Both the position numbers and the translations under genes were made by a program. Shown here one piece after another: positions 8,713 to 17,534 of a stretch of 48,297 nucleotides of DNA. The notes under the pieces are model-generated. The model made no database searches, was not told where the DNA came from, and worked only from the letters and a program-made list of their open reading frames with translations. This stretch comes from CAUZFZ01 sp963579025 (lineage in GTDB: Bacteria; Planctomycetota; Planctomycetia; Planctomycetales; Planctomycetaceae): the NCBI GenBank assembly GCA_963579025.1, contig CAUZFZ010000066.1, positions 1-48,297 of the forward strand. The letters run 5' to 3'. The stretch's first letter is position 1, and every line of letters starts with the position of its first letter.

Positions 8713-9639
8713 ATGATCCACGTCGAAGACCTGCGCATCGATTATGACGACAACTGCGCCGTGCGTGATCTGTCGCTCGATATTCAGGATGGCGACGTCT
8801 TCGGGCTCATCGGTCCCAATGGAGCCGGAAAGACCAGCACGATGCGAGCTCTCGTTGGACTGCTCGTCCCGACCTATGGCGACATTCAGATCGCCGGGAT
8901 CGATATCCGGGAGAACCCCCAGGCGGTCGGTCAGGTGCTGGGATTTATGCCGGACTTCCCACCGATGTACGAAGATCTGTTCGTGTGGGAATTCCTCGAC
9001 CTGTTCGCAGCCAGCTACTTCATCCCGAAGCTGCGGCGGCGACCGGAGATCGATCACCGACTGGAACAGGTCGGGCTGACCGAAAAGCGGCGGGCATTTG
9101 TCGGTGAGTTATCGCGTGGGATGCGGCAACGGCTGATGCTCGCCAAGACGCTGTTACCGGAGCCGAAAGTGCTGTTGCTCGACGAACCCGCCAGCGGGAT
9201 GGATCCGCACGGGCGGGCTCAGATGAAGCACGTCATCCGAGAGTTTGCCGAAGGTGACGGCTCCGTGCTGATCTCATCGCACATCCTGTCCGAGATGGAT
9301 GAGTTCTGCACTCACATCGGCATCATGCAGCGTGGTGAGATGGTCGTGTCAGGATCTGTCGATGAAATCACCGGCCAGGTAATGGGAACCACGCTGCTGC
9401 AGATAGAAATCGTCAGCGGTCAGCGAGCGCTCGATCAGATCGTCAGCCAGCACAACCTCACGGGTGACCCGCGCTGGAAAGGTAAGAGCTGCGAGATTGA
9501 ATTCTCGGGTGACGAAAAAGAAGCCAGCGAACTGATGGCCCTGCTGGTGAAGGGCGGCGTGCGGATGTCGTCCTTCTCACGCAAGCGGGAATCGCTCGAG
9601 GACATCTTCCTGCAGGTTGGTGCGAAGGAGCTGTCGTGA
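8713..9639 (+). CDS. ABC transporter ATP-binding protein
   Basis: The 308-residue ATPase shows all ABC motifs: Walker A GPNGAGKTST at about 37-46, signature LSRGMRQRL, Walker B VLLLDEPASGMDP and the H-loop in LISSHILSEMDE. It has the CcmA/NatA-like organisation, with a C-terminal extension of about 90 residues. The gene stop overlaps the GTG start of the permease gene (GTGA 9636-9639), so the two form one exporter of the ABC-2 class. The substrate cannot be read from the sequence. The start is the ATG at 8713; the frame is open upstream to 8647, but that extension has no ABC homology. Confidence 0.9.
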   Translation: MIHVEDLRIDYDDNCAVRDLSLDIQDGDVFGLIGPNGAGKTSTMRALVGLLVPTYGDIQIAGIDIRENPQAVGQVLGFMPDFPPMYEDLFVWEFLDLFAASYFIPKLRRRPEIDHRLEQVGLTEKRRAFVGELSRGMRQRLMLAKTLLPEPKVLLLDEPASGMDPHGRAQMKHVIREFAEGDGSVLISSHILSEMDEFCTHIGIMQRGEMVVSGSVDEITGQVMGTTLLQIEIVSGQRALDQIVSQHNLTGDPRWKGKSCEIEFSGDEKEASELMALLVKGGVRMSSFSRKRESLEDIFLQVGAKELS

Positions 9640-11108
9640 TCAGTGAACTCGTGACTGACAACCCGATCCTGATCAAACACGTCCGCTCGCGACTGCGACG
9701 TCCGCAAGGGACCTACCTGGTCATCACGGTTTTTCTCGTTGCGGCGTGTCTGATGTGGGCCGGGCATCTGGGAAACATCCTCGATGACGGCCCCATCTTC
9801 GTGATGTTTTTCGCCATTCAGGCCTTGGCTTTGCACCTTGCTGGAACGTCGCAGGTGGCTTCCTCCATCAGCCAGTCGAACGACTCCGGCATTCTGGATT
9901 TTCACCGGGTATCTCCGCTGTCACCTTCCGCCACGGCGGTGGGCTTCATTCTGGGCGCTCCCATTCGTGAGTACCTGGTGGCTCTTTTGCTCGTCCCGTT
10001 CGCACTGTTCTGCGCGTTGCTGGGAAAACCCGGGTTGCTGGGTTTCTGCACAACCGGTGCAGTGCTGTTGTCAACGACTCTGCTGTTTCATTCGGTTGCG
10101 ATGATGGCGGGTCTTGTCGCCCAGCCGGGCAAGACTCGCGGTGCCAATATGGGCGTCGGATTCCTGCTGGTGATTGCCACCTTCGCCACCGGGCTGGTGT
10201 TTCGGGGCATTCCGATTCCCGGCCTGCTGACGGCAGGGCCGGCTTTGTTTGAGGCGATGGACTTCGGCGGCGGTGGCTTTCCGGGTCCCCAGACACCAAC
10301 GTTCTTTGGCGTAACTCTTCCGTTGTTCGTTCAGTCGTTGATTTACCAGACGCCGCTGACTCTGTTTCTGCTGGTTGCGATTGTGCGGCGGATGCGTTCG
10401 GGACAAGCGGCGCTGTACTCCAAGACGACAGCGATCGCGTTCCTGGTGACAGTCAGCGTTCTGAATCTGGGTGGCATTATCGGACACCAGAACGTCAACC
10501 CGGAATTCGTCGTACCAGTCCTGCTGTATGTCAACTGGTTCATTGCTCTGGCTCTGACGCTGGCAGTCAGTCCTTCGCAGGGTTCATACCGCAACTGTTT
10601 ACGTCGCGCGAACAAACTGGGGCTGCACCGACCACCACTGTGGGACGATGACAGTTCCAACCGCGGCGTCGTGCTCGCGCTGGCCAGCGTGACGTTTGCG
10701 ATGGCTCAGATTGTGCAGACCTTCGTGCAGGCTAATGCCGGTCCGCAGTTCTGGCCGCGTGTCGGTATTACCTTGTGTGTCATCAGCTACTTTGGATCCG
10801 CCGTCCAGTTCTTCACGCTGCGTTTCGGGCGTCGAAGCCGTCCCATGCTGTTCCTGTTTCTATTTCTGTTCTGGCTGATGCCACTGCTTGTGGGCTCACT
10901 GGCCGCTGCTGCATTCGGGAACGCCGGCGTTGGACCGTTCATCGCGGGACTTTCGCCACTGTTCGGGATCGCCGCCGGATCGATCTCGTCGCTCGTGTGG
11001 AGCTTTGTCCTGGCCGGAGTCTTCTACGGGCTGATGGTCCGTGAAGAACGTCGCTGTCAGGACGAACTGCGAAACGCGACCCTATTGGATTTCGACGCCG
11101 AAGTGTGA
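9636..11108 (+). CDS. ABC-2 type transporter permease
   Basis: This is a 490-residue membrane protein with about twelve hydrophobic segments, beginning with a cytoplasmic stretch that contains NPILIKHVR. The start is a GTG overlapping the stop of the ATPase gene (GTGA), indicating translational coupling. The ABC-2 permease at 33637-35121 also begins with an NPIL(V/I)K..R block before its first membrane segment, so the two may be distant paralogues. It converges with miaA, with 53 bases between the stop codons. Substrate unknown. Confidence 0.8.
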   Translation: MISELVTDNPILIKHVRSRLRRPQGTYLVITVFLVAACLMWAGHLGNILDDGPIFVMFFAIQALALHLAGTSQVASSISQSNDSGILDFHRVSPLSPSATAVGFILGAPIREYLVALLLVPFALFCALLGKPGLLGFCTTGAVLLSTTLLFHSVAMMAGLVAQPGKTRGANMGVGFLLVIATFATGLVFRGIPIPGLLTAGPALFEAMDFGGGGFPGPQTPTFFGVTLPLFVQSLIYQTPLTLFLLVAIVRRMRSGQAALYSKTTAIAFLVTVSVLNLGGIIGHQNVNPEFVVPVLLYVNWFIALALTLAVSPSQGSYRNCLRRANKLGLHRPPLWDDDSSNRGVVLALASVTFAMAQIVQTFVQANAGPQFWPRVGITLCVISYFGSAVQFFTLRFGRRSRPMLFLFLFLFWLMPLLVGSLAAAAFGNAGVGPFIAGLSPLFGIAAGSISSLVWSFVLAGVFYGLMVREERRCQDELRNATLLDFDAEV

Positions 11109-11161
11109 CAGCAGACGCGACGCCACTGGTTTCCCCGACTCCGCTCGACCATGCGACCAGT

Positions 11162-12154
11162 TCAGGACTCGCCGTGGACGCGCGTTGCGATGCGGGCGGC
11201 AATCGAAGCCGCGGTGTCCGATTCAGTGATTTCGATTTCGTGGCACTCTTCCGTATTGCGGAACATCGTGTGCTGGCGCTTTGCAAACTGCCGTGTTCGC
11301 GTCTGGATCAGATCGGTCGTCTCGGCCAGTTGAGACGTCGACAGTTCACTGTCCGCGTCATCACCGAGGGCTTCGATGACCTCTTTGTAACCGAGCCCCT
11401 GCGCCGCAGTGCGGCTGATCTTGCCTGGCTGCTGCGTCAGTCGGCGGACTTCGGCGACCAGCCCCGCAGCCATCATCTGTTCGACACGAAGATTGATCCG
11501 CTCGTGCAGCCAGTCCCGCGGTGGGCTGAGCCAGTAAACATGCGGAGGTCGCTCACCCTCGGGTAATGCCGGCTGCTTCTGGTGTTTCGACAGCGGGATA
11601 CCAGTCAGCTCGTAGACTTCCAGTGCTCTGATCAGCCGACGTTGATCGTTTGGATGCAGACGCAGCACGACGTCCGGATCGACTTTCTCGAGCTGTCGCA
11701 TCAACCAGAAATTATCGTCTCTGGCGGCTGCGTCGTCGGCGTGTTGCTGCAAACGGTTGCGGATGTCCCAGTCCGCGGGCGGGCCTTCGAACACTCCACG
11801 CAACAGTCCGCGCAGATACAGTCCGGTTCCACCCACGAACAATGGCGTCGCCTTACGGGCGACAATCCCCGCGCAGACATCTCCCGCAGCCGACACATAT
11901 TCAGCCACGCTGAAGTCTTCGTGTGTGTCGACCAGGTCCAGCAGGTGATGCGGAATCTGAGCCTGTAGCTCGGCCGAGGGTTTCGCCGTGCCGATGTCCA
12001 TCGTTCGATAAACACACATCGAATCGAGCGACACGACCTCGACGGGGCCGATTTCCCGGGCCAGATCGATTGTCACGTCGGTCTTCCCGACGCCGGTTGG
12101 CCCAGCAAGGAAGACGCACTGCCTGAGAAGCTCGGTCGGTAGCTGTTGCTTCAT
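11162..12154 (-). CDS. miaA: tRNA dimethylallyltransferase (MiaA)
   Basis: The 330-residue enzyme transfers a dimethylallyl group from DMAPP to N6 of A37 in tRNAs that read UNN codons. Seen in the sequence: the P-loop GPTGVGKT at 18-25, the family block DSMCVYRTMDIGTAKP at 44-59, HHLLD and FSVAEY motifs near 68-83, and VGGTGLYLRGLLRG. Length matches the family (about 300-320). It is the last gene of a leftward run, 59 bases after the LRR gene. The family usually has Gln, Ala or Leu where this protein has Cys48. Confidence 0.95.
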   Translation of the reverse strand: MKQQLPTELLRQCVFLAGPTGVGKTDVTIDLAREIGPVEVVSLDSMCVYRTMDIGTAKPSAELQAQIPHHLLDLVDTHEDFSVAEYVSAAGDVCAGIVARKATPLFVGGTGLYLRGLLRGVFEGPPADWDIRNRLQQHADDAAARDDNFWLMRQLEKVDPDVVLRLHPNDQRRLIRALEVYELTGIPLSKHQKQPALPEGERPPHVYWLSPPRDWLHERINLRVEQMMAAGLVAEVRRLTQQPGKISRTAAQGLGYKEVIEALGDDADSELSTSQLAETTDLIQTRTRQFAKRQHTMFRNTEECHEIEITESDTAASIAARIATRVHGES

Positions 12155-12213
12155 GGGATACTTCCTGTTTTCTGCCGAAGAGCCGAGCCAACAGGGGCCG
12201 GCAATGCCGACTG

Positions 12214-12843
12214 TTAAGTGCGGCGTGGGGGCAGACTGCGAAACTCAAAACCCGGGGGCACAAACGGCGAGGCTTTCATCACCGGCGAAAGCGGGGCTTC
12301 GAACGGTGGCTTCGAGTCGACCATGGCTGGCAGGCGTGCCACAAGTGCCGCGAATCCAGTTCCCGACACGCGCAGAGACATTTGCATATCCAGCATTTGC
12401 AGCTCGCCGAGACTGGCCAGGTGGTTCAGGCCGTCGTCGCTCATGTTGACGGAATACAGCGTCAGTGAACGGAGATTCTTCAAGTTTGCAATGTGCTGCA
12501 CGCCGGCGCTGGTAATGCTGTTCGAAGCAATCTTGAGCGACTGGATCTCTGGGAGATGCGCGAGACCGGCCAAGTCATCATCGGTGATGGTATCGGTGTT
12601 GCGAATCTCAAGGCGGGTCCATTCCTGCAGCACGGGATGTTCGTCGAGGTATCGCTGCACTTCGTCCAGCGGCAACTCATGAATCACATCCGGCAGCGTG
12701 ATCACTGGAGTCAGTCCTCGTTCGAGTTGCTCGAAGAACGCGACAGCTTTCGACCGTTCCGGCGGATCGTCGCGGTATGTCAGGGTCAGCTCCCGAGTCG
12801 GTGCTCCGGCCAGCGTCGTCGAGATTGTTATTTGTCTAGGCAT
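12214..12843 (-). CDS. Leucine-rich-repeat protein
   Basis: The 209-residue product has an N-terminal region without recognisable domain (1-90), then three or four LRR units of the planctomycete type (LAGLAHLPEIQSLKIAS, VQHIANLKNLRSLTL, LNHLASLGELQMLDM; about 92-165), and a proline-rich tail. There is no signal peptide, so it is probably cytoplasmic. The start at 12843 is an ATG 64 bases after the epmA stop; the frame runs open into epmA but that upstream part is unlikely to be translated. Role unknown; LRR units suggest protein binding. Confidence 0.65.
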   Translation of the reverse strand: MPRQITISTTLAGAPTRELTLTYRDDPPERSKAVAFFEQLERGLTPVITLPDVIHELPLDEVQRYLDEHPVLQEWTRLEIRNTDTITDDDLAGLAHLPEIQSLKIASNSITSAGVQHIANLKNLRSLTLYSVNMSDDGLNHLASLGELQMLDMQMSLRVSGTGFAALVARLPAMVDSKPPFEAPLSPVMKASPFVPPGFEFRSLPPRRT

Positions 12844-12907
12844 GATGAGTCGTCTGAGCTGCAATAATTGGGAAGCAGCAGGATGTCTCGCTTTTCTGCG
12901 TGCGTCT

Positions 12908-13915
12908 CTAAGCCCGATCCATCGGAAATGCAATGACGTCGGCGATGTCAGACAGGCCAAGCGATCGCATGACCAGTCGGTCGAAACCAAGAGCCACTCC
13001 AGAACAGGCTGGTAGACCATGTCTCATTGCCTGGTCCAGCAAACCTGGATCGGAAGCGATCGGCGGCTTTCCGGCGGCAGCTCGCATCTTAAGTTCGCGG
13101 CTCCTTCGTCGAGCCAGTTCATCCGCGTCGGTCAGCTCGGTGTAACCGTTGCAGAGTTCAATGCCCTGGTCGTACAGCTCGAAACGCTCTGCCAGCGGCG
13201 GATCGTCGTTTCGCACCAGCGAAAGGGCCGCCTGCGTATCCGGGTAGTCCATTAGAAACTGAGGCGACTGTTTCCCAAGGTGGGGCTCGACCAGCTCGGC
13301 CAGTAGTAAATTGAGCCAGCCGTCGCGGTCATCCGCCGACATGCTCCGTGGAATGGCGAGTCCCTCCTGTCGCGCCAGATTGGCCAACTCGACCGCGGAC
13401 AGACCGAGAACGCGACTGCCAGCAAACTGCTCGAACACGTCGTCGTAAGTGACACGCTCGAAGGGCCGTTCTGCGCGATCGGAGGCTGCAGACTCCAGAC
13501 TCAGACGTTTGCCGGCCGTGTACACCGCACGCACGAGCTGCTCGGTGAAGTCCATCTGTTCGATGTACGAGTCGCCGACGCGATACCACTCGACAATCGT
13601 GAACTCAGGATTGTGCAATCGACCTGATTCACCGCGACGAATGGAACGCGTCACCTGAAATATGGCCTGCGCTCCGGACGCCAGCAGTCGCTTCATGCCG
13701 GCTTCCGGAGACGTCTGCAGATACAGCGTCTGCCCACGGTCGTCGGTTGTTTCGAATGCGTCGATGTTCACGTCGACAACGATTTCTCGAGACAGCAGCG
13801 GCGTTTCGCATTCCCAGTAGCCGTGCTCGCGAAAGAATGTGCGCAAGATTTCCAGCAGGATGGAACGCTGTTTCAGCGTTTTCAACGCAGCAGCCGACAG
13901 GAACCGTTCACTCAT
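12908..13915 (-). CDS. epmA: EF-P lysine aminoacyl-transferase (EpmA/GenX/PoxA family)
   Basis: This is a 335-residue class II lysyl-tRNA-synthetase-like protein without the N-terminal anticodon-binding domain. Visible motifs are motif 2 with QVTRSIRRGESGRLHNPEFTIVEWY (about 94-118), an ELCNGYTELTDA block near 262, and motif 3 CSGVALGFDRLVM near 308. This architecture is that of EpmA (GenX), which attaches beta-lysine to a conserved lysine of elongation factor P. The start at 13915 gives a length equal to the family (325-340). In E. coli the substrate is made by EpmB, which is not in this window, nor is efp. A stand-alone truncated LysRS paralogue is the alternative. Confidence 0.85.
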   Translation of the reverse strand: MSERFLSAAALKTLKQRSILLEILRTFFREHGYWECETPLLSREIVVDVNIDAFETTDDRGQTLYLQTSPEAGMKRLLASGAQAIFQVTRSIRRGESGRLHNPEFTIVEWYRVGDSYIEQMDFTEQLVRAVYTAGKRLSLESAASDRAERPFERVTYDDVFEQFAGSRVLGLSAVELANLARQEGLAIPRSMSADDRDGWLNLLLAELVEPHLGKQSPQFLMDYPDTQAALSLVRNDDPPLAERFELYDQGIELCNGYTELTDADELARRRSRELKMRAAAGKPPIASDPGLLDQAMRHGLPACSGVALGFDRLVMRSLGLSDIADVIAFPMDRA

Positions 13916-14066
13916 ATTCGAGGTCGATCGAACCGAATACTCGGCCTGGCGGAGTCTCCAGACCACTGGTGTTACGTCATGACCAGCGGATTCTCCGCGG
14001 ACGACCTCTGATCCTGCAATGCTGCGGAAGCAGGCAACACACCAATGCCCGAGAATACCGTACGCC

Positions 14067-15356
14067 TTACCACTTCCAGGTCGAGTCTCGCACGTGCTGT
14101 GGCACAAAGTTATCACGGAACGACGTGCGCCAAAAGATTTCCCGCGTGTATGCCACCACCCGGTTGGTAATCAGCCAGCTTTGGTAAAACGGGGTCAGGG
14201 GGAATACCAGGCACGTCACCAGGTGCTCTAACCGGTTGCGGCTGTAGTAGAACAGAGTCAGAACATGGATGACTTCCAGGCACAGGGACAGTATGTAAAA
14301 CGTGCCACCTACATACAGGAGTTGCGTTGGGTTATTTGTAACGACCCAGACAATGTAGAATAGAATCACGTAGCCAAATACAAGGTTGATGAGAATGAGT
14401 TCGAATGACACGAAGAAGTTCTTCCATCGAAACGCGGCATCTGCCGGATTGGCCAGATCCAGATGTTTGCGGCAATGCTGACGCACGACCGATGCTTCTT
14501 CCCAGCGAAGTCGCTGTTTCCAGAGTTGTTTCCAGCGCGTCGGAACATCGGTGAGGCAATCCGCATAAGCCGCGCAGCGAACCGTGTATCCGAGTTTCCT
14601 GATGCGCAGTGTGAGGTCAAGATCTTCACCCGGTCCCACATCCCAACCCAGCGTCCGTTCGACGGCTTCACGTCGCAGACACGCGAATGCCCCAGACGTG
14701 ATCCCGAGGACACCCGCGCGACCGGCGACCATCCGACCAATAAAAATGGATTGCAGGTATTCATAAGCCTGCATCCACGTGCACAGGTTGACGTACGGGT
14801 TGCGCGCAAAGACTGTTGCTGACACGGCTCCGACAAGCGGATCTCTGAATGGCTGCACGCATTCCCAGATCGCGGCCGGATCAAGACTCGTATCGCAATC
14901 CACCGTGATCACAATCTCGGCCCGCGTGTAGGGCAGGGCAAAGTTCATCGCGGATGATTTGCCGCCGCGGTCCGGACGTCCCAGGACCAGGACGTTGTCG
15001 TATTTCTTTCCGAACGGTCGGGCGTTGTTGATCATTCCGTCCAGCGAACCATCGTCGATGACAATGATCTCCAGACGCGGATACTTGCCGACCAGCGATT
15101 CAATCGAGACCGCGACAGAATCGGCTTCGTTGTAACCGGCCAGAATGATGCACACTGACGGACAGTAATCATACGCCTGCCGTTCGACGTCCGCGCCCGA
15201 CACTGCACGTTTTACGTCGCGAACAAAGTCGTAGACAAACATTACGACGCGGGACAGCGTGTACCGCGGCATGTCGACGAGCATTGTGCCCAGCAGCAGC
15301 AATGCGACATCAGGCCATGTCAGTTGTGACTGCCAGTGGATCCAGTTGATGAACAT
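14067..15356 (-). CDS. Processive GT2 polysaccharide synthase (membrane glycosyltransferase)
   Basis: The 429-residue protein has one N-terminal membrane segment (about 15-35), a GT2 catalytic domain and about four C-terminal membrane segments. All catalytic signatures of cellulose/hyaluronan/alginate-type synthases are present: D101-D102 after IIVI, DCD at 153-155, the GED acceptor-site acid at 243-245, and QRLRW at 281-285. It would polymerise a nucleotide sugar while extruding the chain through its own channel. The upstream gene encodes a PilZ protein and overlaps this one by 47 bases; the gene before that encodes an HlyD-like adaptor. This matches the alginate Alg8 (GT2) plus Alg44 (PilZ-HlyD) pair. 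The polymer is unknown. Confidence 0.88.
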   Translation of the reverse strand: MFINWIHWQSQLTWPDVALLLLGTMLVDMPRYTLSRVVMFVYDFVRDVKRAVSGADVERQAYDYCPSVCIILAGYNEADSVAVSIESLVGKYPRLEIIVIDDGSLDGMINNARPFGKKYDNVLVLGRPDRGGKSSAMNFALPYTRAEIVITVDCDTSLDPAAIWECVQPFRDPLVGAVSATVFARNPYVNLCTWMQAYEYLQSIFIGRMVAGRAGVLGITSGAFACLRREAVERTLGWDVGPGEDLDLTLRIRKLGYTVRCAAYADCLTDVPTRWKQLWKQRLRWEEASVVRQHCRKHLDLANPADAAFRWKNFFVSFELILINLVFGYVILFYIVWVVTNNPTQLLYVGGTFYILSLCLEVIHVLTLFYYSRNRLEHLVTCLVFPLTPFYQSWLITNRVVAYTREIFWRTSFRDNFVPQHVRDSTWKW

Positions 15357-16254
15357 CGTACCGGTACAGCTCCTGTTCGCGGGCCTGACTGAGTTCAAAG
15401 CGATTGCCACACCGCAGACAGTGGCCACACAGTTCCGCCTCACTGTCCCGCCAGCCGCAACTGCGACAACGATGCTGACCGGTCAGGTACTCAAAGTCCG
15501 AACCGACCACCAGTTTCGGCATGCGGCACTTGGGGCACGTCAACTCGCCGGGTGCCTGTTCGAAATCGGTCACAAACCCGACGTACGCGCAGGCGAAGTG
15601 GTGAATCAGTCGATCGGTCGTCAGTCGCCCGGATTTGCATTGTCGGCACGCGTTCCGGACGGTCGGCAGCGCTCCGCACCGATGACACACAAGGACCCGG
15701 TCCAGGATCGTCTTTTCGACAACGCCGGCATCCACCCAACTGTCGTATATGCGGGATGAATGCGGCATCACGAATGCCATTAACTCACGGTCGAAGTGCG
15801 GCATTAACATGCCGGTCGTGAGCACTTCGGCCGCCGGTCCACCAAACTCCATACCCAGTCGCACGGCATGGTTTGCCAGTAACTGAATTCGTTTCACCAG
15901 CACTCCGGCATAGCTGACACCATCGGTGGCCAGGTGGATTCCCAGTAGTAACGGTTGCGAGTTGTAGAACTGGCCACCCGTCAGCTCGACGAGAATTCCG
16001 CCTTCACTGATTTCACGCGAGCACCCGGACGTCCGCAGTGATTCGTCGAGCGTACCGTCGAGACCGACACCGATGACCTCGACTGGACGTTCGATGGCAA
16101 CGCGTGTGTCGCGTCGCCCGATCTGTTGTTCACACAGCTCGGCCAGGTCATTCGGATTGATCGAAGCACGCGTCGAATCGACAGATGGACGGAGCCCATC
16201 AGTCGTCGCAGAGTCGGCATGAATGGTAGTGTTTGACACGGATCGTGTTCGCAA
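15310..16254 (-). CDS. PilZ domain protein with C-terminal multi-cysteine (TackOD1-like) domain
   Basis: The 314-residue cytoplasmic protein has two parts. Residues about 46-140 look like PilZ, a cyclic-di-GMP receptor: RRDTR at 47-51 supplies the RxxxR motif and EISEGGI at 81-87 the (D/N)xSxxG-like motif, with Glu in place of the usual Asp. Residues 188-300 are rich in zinc-knuckle pairs (C190/C193, C203/C206, C240/C243, C263/C266, C276/C279/C282), with HHFAC near 218-222 and a closing LYRYDVHQLDP. That pattern resembles the TackOD1 output domain as I remember it; assignment is tentative. The start is uncertain: TTG at 16254 gives full length, GTG at 16239 is the other choice. It lies 20 bases after the HlyD gene and overlaps the GT2 gene, so it is the likely c-di-GMP switch for that synthase. 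Confidence 0.75.
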   Translation of the reverse strand: MRTRSVSNTTIHADSATTDGLRPSVDSTRASINPNDLAELCEQQIGRRDTRVAIERPVEVIGVGLDGTLDESLRTSGCSREISEGGILVELTGGQFYNSQPLLLGIHLATDGVSYAGVLVKRIQLLANHAVRLGMEFGGPAAEVLTTGMLMPHFDRELMAFVMPHSSRIYDSWVDAGVVEKTILDRVLVCHRCGALPTVRNACRQCKSGRLTTDRLIHHFACAYVGFVTDFEQAPGELTCPKCRMPKLVVGSDFEYLTGQHRCRSCGWRDSEAELCGHCLRCGNRFELSQAREQELYRYDVHQLDPLAVTTDMA

Positions 16255-16274
16255 TAGAAGAAGTCGTTATACAG

Positions 16275-17534
16275 CTACAGTGCATACGGCATCTGAACGA
16301 CAGCGCCGGGTTTCAGGCGTACTTTCGCGGAAAAATCGAGAGTGACTGGCAGCAGTGGTTCGTGATGACCGTAATATCGCTCGATGGCCGGTGGCGCATG
16401 AACGAATTCGTCACCGATTCGCCGGATACGGCACATGAGCGGTTCGTCGTTGGGTTGCACGTGAAGGACAATTTGATCGCCCGGATGCAGGTCGAGTGTC
16501 TCGGGCTGCGAGATGTAAATGACCGGCTCTGTTGAGCCTTCCTGAATGATTTCCAGTAGCAACTGATCCGGGACAACCCGGCGGCCCGCGACACATCGCT
16601 GCTGCAATACAGTGCCTGAAACGGGCGCGGTAATGCGCGACTCGCGCAGACGCTCGACCAGCCGTTGCAGTTCGTTCTGGAGATTCTCGATCTGGACGAG
16701 CGCCGGCCCCATCTGCTTCAAATCAACCGATTCGGCGGGTGGCAGGGTGGCCTGGCGTTCTTTCAGTTCATTGACTGCTTTCATCAACATTTCGATCAGT
16801 TCGCGTTCGCCCTTCAAGGAGAACTCAATTCGATCGAGCTGCTCATCCGTCGCGGCGTCGTTCTGATACAGTTTGAGCGTTCGTTCAAGTTGTCGCTCCA
16901 GCCGATCGGCTTCGGAGCTGTGCTGCCGCAGGCGGCTGGTCAGTTCGAACAACTCCGCCGCGTTGTCGTGAATGTCCCACTTCTGCAGGACGGACCTCTT
17001 CAAGGTGTCCATACGCAGATCGGAGACGTGTGCGTCGAGTTGAGCCTCAGCCAGCCGCAGTTCTTCCCGCGTGCGTTCGAGTTCGTGTTCGACAGCCACA
17101 TTATCCATGACAGCGAGCAGGTCACCGGCGCGGACATGATCGCCTTCGGTAACGTATACGCGACGGATGATTCCCGTCCCGGCAGACTCGATCGGAATTC
17201 GATTGGCTTCGACAATTCCGTAGGCCTGATAGCGAAATATGCCGTCCCAGACGATGTAGAGCCCGGCCAGCAGCAGTCCCATCAGAAATGAGCCAATCAA
17301 CAAACGCCCCTTGGGACGCTTGGGTGGCGGTGTCGGTGTCGGTGGCGTCAGATGTGATTCACTGGTGGCCCGGTCGATTTGCGCGGCTTTTCCTGCCAGC
17401 TCGGTCTGGTAACCAACCAGACGATCCGCCGCAGGCGCCGTATCGGCAGCCTGCACCTCAGCGATCGCGGATTCGACGGCGTCGAGTCCGTGCTCAAGTC
17501 CGGCAGATGTCGGTGTGTCGCTGTTGTGATTCAT
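16275..17534 (-). CDS. HlyD/Alg44-like membrane fusion (adaptor) protein
   Basis: This is a 419-residue protein with a Pro-rich cytoplasmic N-terminus (1-75), one membrane segment at about 78-97, and a periplasmic part. That part has a split biotinyl-lipoyl-like domain (105-145, with GTGIIRRVYVTEGDHVRAGDLLA), a long coiled coil (about 148-290), the second lipoyl half (RITAPVSGTVLQQRCVAGRRV) and a beta-barrel C-terminus. This is the architecture of HlyD/EmrA adaptors and of the periplasmic part of Alg44. It is the first gene of the leftward PilZ-GT2 run. The likely role is bridging the inner-membrane synthase to an export pore. No outer-membrane porin gene is visible nearby. Confidence 0.85.
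   Translation of the reverse strand: MNHNSDTPTSAGLEHGLDAVESAIAEVQAADTAPAADRLVGYQTELAGKAAQIDRATSESHLTPPTPTPPPKRPKGRLLIGSFLMGLLLAGLYIVWDGIFRYQAYGIVEANRIPIESAGTGIIRRVYVTEGDHVRAGDLLAVMDNVAVEHELERTREELRLAEAQLDAHVSDLRMDTLKRSVLQKWDIHDNAAELFELTSRLRQHSSEADRLERQLERTLKLYQNDAATDEQLDRIEFSLKGERELIEMLMKAVNELKERQATLPPAESVDLKQMGPALVQIENLQNELQRLVERLRESRITAPVSGTVLQQRCVAGRRVVPDQLLLEIIQEGSTEPVIYISQPETLDLHPGDQIVLHVQPNDEPLMCRIRRIGDEFVHAPPAIERYYGHHEPLLPVTLDFSAKVRLKPGAVVQMPYAL

Noticed and set aside
13986..13998. Hairpin GCGGA-TTC-TCCGC after the GT2 gene as a terminator
   Set aside because: The stem is only 5 bp with no T-run, about 70 bases past the GT2 stop; too weak to list as a feature.
16665..17291. 208-residue plus-strand frame opposite the HlyD gene
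   Set aside because: Phe/Gln-rich antisense of the coiled coil; no start signal or domain.
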